A stretch of 64,000 nt of DNA from positions 16,638,970-16,702,969 of the forward strand of contig NC_060237.1 of NCBI RefSeq assembly GCF_021155775.2. Direction: 5' to 3'. Origin of the DNA: Neodiprion pinetum. Its lineage: Eukaryota > Arthropoda > Insecta > Hymenoptera > Diprionidae. Position 1 is the first letter of the stretch. The number at the start of each line of letters is the position of its first letter. Positions 33,728 through 44,167 of the stretch are shown one piece after another. The position numbers and the translations under genes were made by a program. The notes under the pieces are model-generated. The model had not been told where the DNA came from and made no database searches. It saw nothing but the letters and a program-made list of their open reading frames with translations.

Positions 33728-35109
33728 AATCACGCATGACTTGTAGAAATGAACGGTTATTAATTAACTACGATCTACTTAGATGTAATCGATTAAAATA
33801 CCGTTTAGTTGATTCTCTTATTTTTTTACCTTGTATGCCAGTATCGCTATCTCTTATCACTTGAAAGTTTTGTGAGTACTTCATTTTGCCATAATTTTCT
33901 TTGTGCCACAGAAACACCCAACAAACTAAACAGAGCCCTCGTCGGCAGCTATGTGCAGTTAGCCCCAGCTGTTTTATACGAATCTAACGTTTATACAGTA
34001 GTTTAAACATCATTTAAACATCCAAAAATCCAACTCCCGGCTTTCAACTAGTATATTGTTCATTATAATTATATCTACCTACATGTATGCGATGAATCAT
34101 ACTTATAGACCGAAAAGGGAAGTTTGGGTCCCCGAAAGATTTAGAGGGATATCCAGTGGCCCGTATAACTTGGTAGCGAAAGATGGGGTCCAGAAACGAG
34201 TCTCGTGGGTCAGTAGACAATGTCATAGGTTTGCAACGATGGAGACGTCTTACTATTAGTACAACCCGTGGAGCAAGGGTCAGCACGTAATCCGGGGTTT
34301 GGCTAGGCTTGCTAGTCGCATTCGGCCCCGCTAATGGAGGGTTAAGCCAGTTGATCCGCGAGACAGGTTCAGCGCCTGTTGCAAGAAAATGAGAGATTCG
34401 GACGCGCCCCCTTGACCGTTTACACTCTCGTTTTCGACGTTCGATGTATAATTACTTAAGTTTGACGTGAACCGACTGCGGTGCTAAGCTCGACGTCGGT
34501 TGGGCGCTGGTAATTTTTATGGACCATTTTTATGGATCGACCACCTCTGCCAGTTTAGCACAATGAGAATAGTCGGCGACGCTGTAATACAGTTTCTCTA
34601 TTCGATTTAATCACACCCTTCGCACGGGTTCTTGAATAATTTTAATTTGTCAAGACCAGACTAAAAATATTAAGATCAGCTCTCGATACACTCTAATAAT
34701 TAACCTGAAGCAAATACAATGCTTTTAGTTGCGAGTTTATTTACGACCTGGCATCATTTTCGTTACGTAGGGTGCGAATAAACCAGACAGATACATTGTA
34801 CCTTATAGGTCTACGCGATCGATCAATCGATCAATCGAGAAACGATTCATTGAAATAGCCAATGAATCGATTATACGTAAAATAATTATGTAGTTTTCAG
34901 TCCGCTGAAAACTAGAAGAATTTTCTTCGTGGTTTGTAAAATAAAAAAACAGAAAAGCACATAAGCTGATTATTTTAGGTTTCTCTGGTTATTTATGAGT
35001 GTTGAATTAAATAAGTTTGGTGACACAAGTTTATTATTAAAGTATTTATTATAGTATTAAAGTATTTAATAGATAGTGCGGCATGTCCGCTGCGTACAGT
35101 GTCCAGGTG
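33728..35109. other. No gene recognised
   Basis: 34080-34560 is GC-richer, with a 67-codon frame (34056-34259) of no known family. A GATCGATCAATCGATCAATC cluster lies at about 34818. Confidence 0.4.
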
Positions 35110-36019
35110 TTAAGGGGACCCGGTGGTCTAGAAATTTCAAAAAATCGATTTTTTTTTTTTCGATATTTCGAAAGTATAGTATCTTAAGAATATACTGTGA
35201 AATTTTCATGCGAAAATATTATAGCTTCTACAGCCCATTCCAGGTAGAGAGCGGTCAGCGCGCTCCTAACGGGTTCAGCACTCGGAGCGCGGCAGCTTCC
35301 CGACCCTTCTCCGCATTTTACCTTTACATTTGTAACCGAATACAATATAATCCCTTCGGAATACAAACGTTCCGAAGGGATCCTCTATGGTGCCGGAATC
35401 GCGGGTTAACTGTAAGTATTCGAAATTTGCTCAATTTTTGAAAATATCTGTACCTCAAACTTTAAACTCATTTATCTCGAAACGACTTTTTTCGGCACTG
35501 CGGGGGTGAAAATAAAAAAACTATTCAACCGAATGACTTGAAATTTGGATATGTTGTTCACAACATGTATGGCTATCGTCGGAACTAGAATCATAATTTT
35601 ATTTAAATAATTTCCTATTGTTTACACTAAAAAACTAGTGAAAAAAACCCGATTTTACGAACTTTTTTTTTCAACGCCCGCCATTTTGTCAATTTTCAAT
35701 TTTTTCGATTTGTTCTAGTTCTGACCATAACTGCAGTCTTTCTGATTAAGAATGTCTTTGAATTTTTTGTTTCTGATGAGTAGAAGTCTCGAAATCACCT
35801 CCGCAGTCCGGATCCGATTTTTCGAGAGGGTCATCTTTAGCGGCATTTTTATAATAATAAATATTGTTTTTAAAAGGAAAAAAAAATTTTTTTGTATGAT
35901 TAATAAACGTAGTAATAAGCTCGAAAAGTTAGAACATCGTTTTTTTTATTTTTAATAGCAAAAAAAAAATCGCGAAAATAGGTGTCATTTTCGTGCGCTA
36001 GACCACCGGGTCCCCTTAA
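35110..36019. mobile_element. TTAA-flanked MITE with GGGGACCCGGTGGTCTAG ends
   Basis: Perfect inverted ends (GGGGACCCGGTGGTCTAG) inside TTAA at 35110-35113 and 36016-36019; 910 bp. The interior has A/T homopolymers and no real ORF. A perfect GATCCCTTCGGAA / TTCCGAAGGGATC hairpin sits at about 35350-35382. Confidence 0.85.
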
Positions 36020-38720
36020 GAGGGAAACGTACGCGAAGCGTACGGTCTCGCGCGAGCTCGTCTCGCTGCACGAAGCTATCACCGGCCAATAGATGGCCCG
36101 TCAATTACCATTCTGGCCGTTAATCAAGATTAGGAATTACTTGATATTACAACAATGAGCATATACAATTTTTTCATCCGAAGACTCAATTATTTCTATG
36201 TAAATTTACTCTGCTAGATTTTCAGTTCATACATGCTTTCCCAAAAGACAGACCCGACAAATAAAGATCATCAGTCGTGTTTAAATAACGTGGAAGTTGT
36301 TCACCACTCATAATAATATCCATGTAGTTGAAATGTAACTTTTCCCGATCGATAAATTTTCCGTAGAAATTGCACCATGACGATAAGAAGTGAAATTTGC
36401 GACTCATTTGTCTCTCCGAATGCGGTCCTATAAGTTGATCGTCGAGGCAGTTTCACGTGTGCCACCTGCAGTGGACTATAGCCAGTTCCCTTATCTCCGC
36501 GATTATTTCGGGACATTAACAATTGGAAAAGTTTGGCTTCCGACTGCCTCGAAGTTCCTGTAGCCGGAGACCCTCCGCAACGTGCCACCCTCACGAACCT
36601 AACAGCAGAGGTCTAAATAGGTCGATGGACGATAAATTAGATCTGCAGGCTCTGTTCAGCCCCGAGTTCTCGGCTCCTCTCCTTCGACGTCTATTTCCTT
36701 TCCGTCTACCATCAGCCTTCCTCTCCGTCTCTATCTTTTGGATAATCTTTCGGCGCATAAATCCTGCTTCCCCTTCTCCGGTGGCCGTTGGTAATGGCTA
36801 ACCCGGCGAAACACCCTAGAAAACAAATTAAATACGAATTTAAGCGCCGTGGATATCGATTTCCCAGTTCAACCCTTAAGAGGATGCAAGGGTGCGGAAA
36901 AATTTGTATAAAAAAAGATATTGCCGGGTCGGATTTACTTGAAACTTCGCATGAACATTCTACAGTACAATTAATGAAACATATATTTCAGGGTTTGCAA
37001 GAGTATAATCAAATTTGTATCGAAAAAAAAATTTTTTTTAGTCGGATTTACTTTAAATTTGGCATGAACACTCTAAAATACAATTAATAGAACAGGTTTT
37101 TCAGAATTACTCTACAGAATTACTTTACAGGATTACCTAGGAAATGCTGAAATACGTGTTTTATTGATTGTAGTGTAGAGTGAGGAAGTTGGTTTCCAAA
37201 TATTGGCTTTCTCATGTAGCCTTATCAGTGCAATACAACAATGAGAAAGCAACGTGCGAGTTTCTAATTTGCATGTTTTCCTTCCGAGTTTTTGAGCATC
37301 AAACAGAAGAAAAACGAATTTTCCCAGAAGAAATTTTTACTGAGCAAAATAGAATAATGAGGTAACGATGTAAAAGTTTTTAATTTGCGTACTTTTATTT
37401 CGCGCAAGTCGTTACGCGAGCACGTCAATTTTTCTATTTGTAATGGAATACTCTCCATCACAAATTACTTTTTTCATTCGTAATTTGTAATGAATCACTT
37501 ATTAATTGCACATTACTTTTTTAACCGTTACCCTGTCATGTGGTTTTCAGTATACGCTGGCTGTCATACGGGGTGTTTCGCTTCTTATCCTTATTTTGGC
37601 TATTTTAAGCGCTCCAAAAATTCTGAAAAAATTCATGCACAGTCTTTGAGGCATCTAGCTAAAGATCCAACAGTTTGTTCAATTAATCATTTATTTTGGA
37701 GAAAGCCACACGTCTTCTAGTTTACAAAATACACGCATAACAAGAAATTACGCAAGCACCCCATGTGTCAGTGTAAAGGTTAAATTTTTAATGAAGCACT
37801 CATCCATTACACATTACTTTTTCAAATTTGTTATTTAACATTCATTTATTACAAATTACTAGTATAATTGGTAATGAAGAACTTATACATTACACATTGT
37901 TCAAAGTAAGGGGTAATGTATTACTTTTACATTACTATTTTCACAACTCTTGGTGAAAAAATGGTCCAAAGAATGAAAGTTAGTACGCACAATGTTGAAG
38001 AAATTTCTCTTTGCCCAACAAACATCCTGAATCTTCACACTCAATACTTACTGTGACGTGAAGATTTTCCCAGAAACGATATTTGAAGATAGGTCGAGGG
38101 CGGATAATCCGTCACCCTACGGTGTAGGTACTGATTTGAACAATAACGATAAAGATAGTACTATTGAACGCCAGATGCAGTAACATCAAATTTTAGATAA
38201 TAAACGAAAGAAAAGGAAAGATATGATTAGGTTTTACAACATTTTGCACGGTTCGCTCAGTATGAAGAAGATAATGGTAGTGGGGAAGCGTCGCATCCAA
38301 TTGATAAAACACCAGAAAAGCAGGTAACAAGGTAATAGTATCAAGTGTATTAATAAAGTGCAAGAAAATTAGTTATAGTCGCAGAAAAAGATGAGAGTCA
38401 GATTTAACAAATTAGCGAGACAGGTATTTATGGCATAAGCGACAAATAGATACGTTTGTGGATCGCGATACTATTACTCTGACTTCCTAGCAATCAGCAA
38501 GGCTTACAACAATCGATTATAGATAAGCTAAGATGCAAGACCAATCTAAGATCATTCATAGTGAATGTTAAAAATTCAAATGAAAGCAGTGTAACGTAGT
38601 ATGAGAATAGTATTAGTACAATTAACGAAAGCAGCCAAGATAAATTGCGGATGAAGCAGTAAGGTACCTAATATCAGCGATGCAGAAAACTAAAAAATAC
38701 ACCAGGTTAGTTAGGTGATA
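36020..38720. other. No gene recognised
   Basis: Unassigned sequence. 36040-36800 is less AT-rich, with short frames only. 36890-37090 contains two similar stretches (GAAACTTCGCATGAACATTCTA / AAATTTGGCATGAACACTCTA; cores CATGAACA and ACAATTAAT) about 115 bp apart. 37460-37930 is rich in AATTACTTTT-like words. Confidence 0.4.
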
Positions 38721-38799
38721 TCTTAAAAATGTGGAAGGATTCGTCGGAGAGGGTCATAAACTTTGACCATGCGTGGTTGCATGTTTATATTTTTATTTA

Positions 38800-38837
38800 G
38801 CGACGTTTCGGCGGGCCCAGCCTGTCGTCATCAGGCT
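38800..38837 (-). ncRNA. Hammerhead-like motif, left arm of foldback
   Basis: The complement reads CCTGATGACGACAGGCTGGG then CCCGCCGAAACGTCGC: a CUGAUGA box and a GAAAC box separated by a potential hairpin (GGC/GCC). This recalls the hammerhead ribozyme core. Stem II does not start directly after CUGAUGA, so folding is uncertain. Confidence 0.25.
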
Positions 38838-39715
38838 ATCTTTATTACAAAGCAAGAAGATAAAAAAAACAATATTTTTCTAACATTGACGAAAACAAAA
38901 TATTTTTTTAAAATTATATATATCAAGGTAACAACAAAAAACAAAAAAAAAAAAATTTTTTTTCAAAGCTAAATAAATTACGAAAAAACTAACAAAACTA
39001 AATATAATAACGAAGAAAATTGACGTGAGGTCACAGATGGATTAAGGCTTAGGTTAAGTGTAGCTTAAGTGTTTTACCGCATGCTATTTTGGAGGTAGAA
39101 TTTGAATATGTATAATATACACTTCTCGCAAAAATTAAGGGAACAACAAAATTTTCGAAATTTTTTGGTGATTTTCAACAGGCTGTATTTCAGTGAAAAA
39201 TGGTCGTACAAGAAATAAAAAAACAAAGCTTTTGAAGCTTGAAGACTCTAGTTTTTGAATTTATTGGTTAAAAATTTTTCAAAGCACTATTAGCCATGCA
39301 ATCCTTGGATAAAGCACGAAGAAAAAATTTTCAAAATTTTTTACATTTTTCTTTTCACTCTACGGGCATGGAAAAATTTTTCCGAGCTAAACTAATGCAT
39401 AGGTCGCATAGCCTGTTTATTCAGCTTCAAGATGCTTTTTTTTAAACCTCGATACGACCATTTGTCTTCGAGATATCGAATTTTGAATGCCAAAGGATCC
39501 TTTTTCACTCAACTGCCGATATCTCTGGAACTACTGGTCGCACAGCGAGCCGAAGGGCAGTTTCTTTTTCTGCAGAAAATTTCCTACAAAAATCTGTCAA
39601 GGTTGATGTCAAAAAAAAATTTTTTCCACCGGTAGCGTTAACGTGAAAAAACAGCAAAAAAATGCCATTTTGCCAGAAAATTTTACAGCCTAATGTACCC
39701 CAAAGGTCCCCCTTA

Positions 39716-39862
39716 ATCGGTAGATCGATCGGTTCAGCGGTTTTCCTGGAATCAAGGGAACAAGGTTTTTGTTTCTTAAGGGACCTTGTTCTCTTAATTT
39801 TTTCAAAATTTCAATCAATCGGTCCAGGAAAACCGCTGAACCGATCGATCTACCGATTTAGA
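39716..39862. repeat. Secondary palindrome inside each arm of the foldback
   Basis: AATCGGTAGATCGATCGGTT...GGTTTTCCTGGA is followed by its complement TCCAGGAAAACCGCTGAACC...CTACCGATT around a short AAGGGACCTTGTTC centre. The same structure is mirrored at about 40217-40363. Confidence 0.8.
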
Positions 39863-40106
39863 GGGACCTTTGGGGTACATTAGGCTGTAAAATTTTCTTC
39901 TAACCTAAGCTTTCCCCCCAATATTGTCGAAGATACACTCGATTATCCAAAAAAGGGAAAATGGCATTTTTTTGCTGTTGCCGATCGATCTACCGATTTA
40001 GAGGGACCTTTGGGGTACATTAGGCTGTAAAATTTTCTTCTAACCTAAGCTTTCCCCCCAATATTGTCGAAGATACACTCGATTATCCAAAAAAGGGAAA
40101 ATGGCA
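39862..40106 (+). repeat. About 121-bp tandem duplication at the palindrome centre
   Basis: CGATCGATCTACCGATTTAG...GGCATTTTTTTGCTGTT occurs twice in a row (units near 39841-39979 and 39981-40100). It is followed directly by the inverted copy starting TTTCCCTTTTTTGGATAATC. Confidence 0.8.
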
Positions 40107-41241
40107 TTTTTTTGCTGTTTTCCCTTTTTTGGATAATCGAGTGTATCTTCGACAATATTGGGGGGAAAGCTTAGGTTAGAAGAAAATTTTACAGCCTAAT
40201 GTACCCCAAAGGTCCCTCTAAATCGGTAGATCGATCGGTTCAGCGGTTTTCCTGGACCGATTGATTGAAATTTTGAAAAAATTAAGAGAACAAGGTCCCT
40301 TAAGAAACAAAAACCTTGTTCCCTTGATTCCAGGAAAACCGCTGAACCGATCGATCTACCGATTAAGGGGGACCTTTGGGGTACATTAGGCTGTAAAATT
40401 TTCTGGCAAAATGGCATTTTTTTGCTGTTTTTTCACGTTAACGCTACCGGTGGAAAAAATTTTTTTTTGACATCAACCTTGACAGATTTTTGTAGGAAAT
40501 TTTCTGCAGAAAAAGAAACTGCCCTTCGGCTCGCTGTGCGACCAGTAGTTCCAGAGATATCGGCAGTTGAGTGAAAAAGGATCCTTTGGCATTCAAAATT
40601 CGATATCTCGAAGACAAATGGTCGTATCGAGGTTTAAAAAAAAGCATCTTGAAGCTGAATAAACAGGCTATGCGACCTATGCATTAGTTTAGCTCGGAAA
40701 AATTTTTCCATGCCCGTAGAGCGAAAAGAAAAATGTAAAAAATTTTGAAAATTTTTTCTTCGTGCTTTATCCAAGGATTGCATGGCTAATAGTGCTTTGA
40801 AAAATTTTTAACCAATAAATTCAAAAACTAGAGTCTTCAAGCTTCAAAAGCTTTGTTTTTTTATTTCTTGTACGACCATTTTTCACTGAAATACAGCCTG
40901 TTGAAAATCACCAAAAAATTTCGAAAATTTTGTTGTTCCCTTAATTTTTGCGAGAAGTGTATATTATACATATTCAAATTCTACCTCCAAAATAGCATGC
41001 GGTAAAACACTTAAGCTACACTTAACCTAAGCCTTAATCCATCTGTGACCTCACGTCAATTTTCTTCGTTATTATATTTAGTTTTGTTAGTTTTTTCGTA
41101 ATTTATTTAGCTTTGAAAAAAAATTTTTTTTTTTTTGTTTTTTGTTGTTACCTTGATATATATAATTTTAAAAAAATATTTTGTTTTCGTCAATGTTAGA
41201 AAAATATTGTTTTTTTTATCTTCTTGCTTTGTAATAAAGAT

Positions 41242-41279
41242 AGCCTGATGACGACAGGCTGGGCCCGCCGAAACGTCGC
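41242..41279 (+). ncRNA. Hammerhead-like motif, right arm of foldback
   Basis: Mirror copy of 38800-38837, reading CTGATGA ... CCGAAACGTCGC on the plus strand. Confidence 0.25.
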
Positions 41280-41290
41280 TAAATAAATAT

Positions 41291-41572
41291 TGTAACGTAC
41301 TTTGACGTTACGGGAAATAAATATGGATCCGCGAGTTTAATTATCAAGTCAAAAGAAATCAAGAGCGTGAATAAAATGTTGTGAAAATGCTTTAATGCAA
41401 GATATGTGTTTCTCGTTTAAAGTCTGAAACAAGACTGTTTTTGCAATAATGTTGGTTGACGCAGCAACCTTATTCTTTTGAAAGACATAAGAGGTTTATA
41501 AACGTCTTTTATCTATGCTGACTACTAGATCATTAAAGAGGGGCAAAACGGGTCATTTCACCCTTTGTAACA
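41291..41572 (-). repeat. 3' LTR of gypsy
   Basis: 282 bp with TG...CA ends. Differs from 49038-49319 at four sites (near 41313, 41333, 41527 and 41554). Confidence 0.93.
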
Positions 41573-41590
41573 CTACTCCCCCCGAGGAAA
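41573..41590 (-). promoter_or_regulatory. Polypurine tract of gypsy
   Basis: In element direction CCTCGGGGGGAGTAG precedes TGTTACA of the 3' LTR: the expected plus-strand primer site. Confidence 0.7.
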
Positions 41591-43183
41591 AGAGTCGTCC
41601 CGACTCGGGAAAGATAAAACAATTATAAAAGTGATCTAGCAGTCAGTGCTCAAAGGTGAGTTGGAGCTGTGGCTCTAAAAATTTAAGAACTCCCTTTTTT
41701 ACTATCTGGCATTTGCCCACAGTCTCAAGGTAAACCACAGAAAACCTTGAGCAGATAGTTGAGCGTTAAATAACTTAAAAAATTTATGTGCCTTGTTTTT
41801 ACAAAGGTTAGTGTTATTGAGTGTTGTGAATCTTCATGAATTTGAAGTCATCAAAATCATCCGGATCGTCGTCGAAAAGAAAATTCATTCCTCTTTAGGG
41901 AAAATAGCCCGGTGAATCAAACACAGATGAGTACGACGAGGCGGGAAACCATAACTGGAAGAACTCTGGGTCCTAGGCAACGTAAAGGCTGATTCCCTCT
42001 CAGAACCGGCACAGGAAACAGGAAAAAGGAATGGGTGACTGTATCCAAGGCTTCTTCAGAAACAGCACACCCCAGAGTTTGGAGGACAAATGTGAGTGGT
42101 GGTATAACAATTCAAATTCACTAAGTGAATTTGGGAGAATACACGAATAAAATAAATTAAATATGTATTCAAAAGAAAAGAAACGATCTTATCTGATTTA
42201 TTTCGTGTCCTTCTTCAAAATAAGACCACCAGTCATCTTCAGGAATCAGGGAAAGATTGGATGGGAAAAGGCTGTGTCAAGTAACCTGAAAAAGTACTCA
42301 CAAAAACTGACACTTAAGGTTAATAAAATGTGAAAATCAAGCAATCGCTCATCGACCTCGAAAAATAATCGTGGCTCTATTCACATTAATAAGCCAAAGC
42401 CTATCCGACACGAAACTCGATTCTGAAGAAGAAGTTTCTAGAAGGAAACAAAACTCTTAGAAAAACAGAAGATCATTTGAAAATAAACAACTTCTTTTAT
42501 TGAAAACATCAGATCGTTGTTGTTCTCCGGCCGGCACGGACGCCGGCCGGGGCGTTTTCCCATATTTTCCTAAATAAATTCCCAAGACTCCCCTAAGCTC
42601 CCAAATTTCCCAAAAATAAAGTTGACTGGCACCTTGTCGACAGCGTGCTAGACAACTCTTACACTCCTCCCCCTAGCGCGCTTCGTGCGAAGAGCGGCAG
42701 CCAACCGCGAGCCCGAAGAAGGTACTTGACCAGGACTCGACACTAATCGACACGACAACGATCCTTGGAGCTACGCTGAAATCCGGCTCTTTCTCAACGA
42801 TAATAAATGTAAGCTCTTTGAAAAATTTATTAATCAAAAGAAATAATTTAATTCTAATTTGAAAGATCCAAATGAAAAGAGCAAACCCGTCTTAAAATCA
42901 CTCTCTCTTATTTATAGAGCAACGCTTGAAGCAACATCAGGTTCGACGTAGTAAAATCGAGCCGACCAAAACCCAATTTCGTCTAAGCGTCATCACGCCT
43001 TGAACCTACAAAATGGAGACCAGCTACGCAAAATATCGATTGCAAGAAAATGAATTTTTTTAAAACATAATCTTTCACAATCTTTATGTTTTTTTCAATA
43101 AAGAAAATCTATTTTATTATTTTTTATGTCTTTTACTTAATTAGGTGTATCCCTTAATAAAGCAAGTATAAGTTAACTATATG
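41591..43183 (-). other. Non-coding tail between kinase and 3' LTR, with second LTR-like start
   Basis: There is no long frame on either strand. At 42663 the element reads TAGGGGGAGGAG followed by TGTAAGAGTTGTC, a polypurine tract plus TG start like that at the true 3' LTR. An AATAAA follows about 165 bases on (near 42495). A GC-rich hairpin CCGGCCGGCACGGACGCCGG lies at about 42530. This looks like the remnant of another LTR or of a recombination between related elements. Confidence 0.45.
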
Positions 43184-43816
43184 CTATCCGCATGTTAAGG
43201 AAATACATGAATCTTTAAAAACTTGATCGGCCGTAGCTTCTGCATTAATAACCAAAACAGGAGCCGATAAAGAAGAAAAGGTTTGTTTTACTAGCCAATC
43301 TTCATGAACCTCATGAATAGTTCTGAGTAGCTCTAAAGAAATACTCGATTCTTCCTCACGAGAACGGGAACTAACTCGAGCAAAAGAAGTTTCTGGGGAA
43401 ACTCGCAAATAAACAATCAAATCTACTCTGAGCTCAGATGAGCGAATGAGAAGATCGAAAGTTTTCATCAATAAATGAGATTCGAAGTCGCGAAAATTAC
43501 CTAACCTTCGACGAGCTTCTACAAAACAATTGCTACTGAATATCGATCTTTCCATCACCTTTACAGGCAATGAAGTTGTCTGAAGATGTCTTTCTAACAT
43601 AACCATTTGAGCGAAATGCTGAAAATAATAGCAATAACGATCTGGGTCCTGATACATCAAATCTAGAAGATTAATTCCAGCTACATCTCGATATTCCTCA
43701 AGAGGTTCTAAAAGTGTACAGACCTGGCGATCTGCTAAAAACCTTTTGGTGAAAGTTGTTTGTCCGCATCCGATATTTCCTTCAATAATAATCGTAAGCG
43801 GTCGAGTTTTACTCAA
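43184..43816 (-). CDS. Deoxynucleoside kinase domain inside the gypsy element
   Basis: About 210 residues, the normal size for an insect-type dNK. Visible family motifs: P-loop IIIEGNIGCGQTTF (family norm GNIGSGKTT), LLEPLEEY (catalytic Glu region), FQHFAQMVMLERHL, VMERSIFSSNCFVEARRR (the ERS motif), DLIVYLRVSPE, the lid SRSREEESSI with paired Arg and Glu, HEVHEDWLVKQ and VLVINAEA. It phosphorylates deoxynucleosides in cells, and would raise dNTP supply for reverse transcription (inference). It is in the same frame as pol, follows two TGA codons, and has no ATG before the P-loop, so it was probably the C-terminus of a Pol fusion. The P-loop Lys is Gln (CAA, 43760-43762), which should cripple ATP binding. 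Stop TAG at 43184. Confidence 0.9.
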   Translation of the reverse strand: MSKTRPLTIIIEGNIGCGQTTFTKRFLADRQVCTLLEPLEEYRDVAGINLLDLMYQDPDRYCYYFQHFAQMVMLERHLQTTSLPVKVMERSIFSSNCFVEARRRLGNFRDFESHLLMKTFDLLIRSSELRVDLIVYLRVSPETSFARVSSRSREEESSISLELLRTIHEVHEDWLVKQTFSSLSAPVLVINAEATADQVFKDSCISLTCG

Positions 43817-43888
43817 ATGAATTCCGAAAGGTAAATTCTTCTCCCGATCGATGACCGACTGTAAAGAAGGCCAAGTCGATCACAGTCG

Positions 43889-44167
43889 TCAAGGGTGTTC
43901 GTTTGAAGATCTAACCTCGAAGGATGTTCCTGGTCTTGGAGAGACTGTTCCAGGTTGATCTTCTTCAAAAGGAGCAAGACGATCCAAGTGAACCACTTTC
44001 TGACGCGAATGAGGAGATCTTCGGATTCTATAAACAACATCATTTATCCGGTTAACCACTAAGTAAGGGCCTTCCCAATTTCTTTGTAGCTTTGGACATC
44101 GTCCTTTCTGTCTTCGAGGTTGAGAGAGCCAAACAGAATCTCTAGGATTAAATTTTAAATCTCTGGC
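43889..44167 (-). pseudogene. Integrase C-terminal GPY/F segment beyond the stop
   Basis: Continues the pol frame after the TGA at 44168: RDLKFNPRDSVWLSQPRRQ, NWEGPYLVVNRINDVVYRI, VVHLDRLAPFEED. It ends at a second in-frame TGA (43889-43891); a third lies at 43880-43882. The second may be the natural end of pol or, like the first, a mutated CGA. Confidence 0.8.

Noticed and set aside
33809..34259. Short frames as a small gene
   Set aside because: No motif and poor start context; composition alone is not enough.
39432..40647. Pairs of 67-73 codon frames in the foldback
   Set aside because: Mirror images in a palindrome, no domain, no start context.
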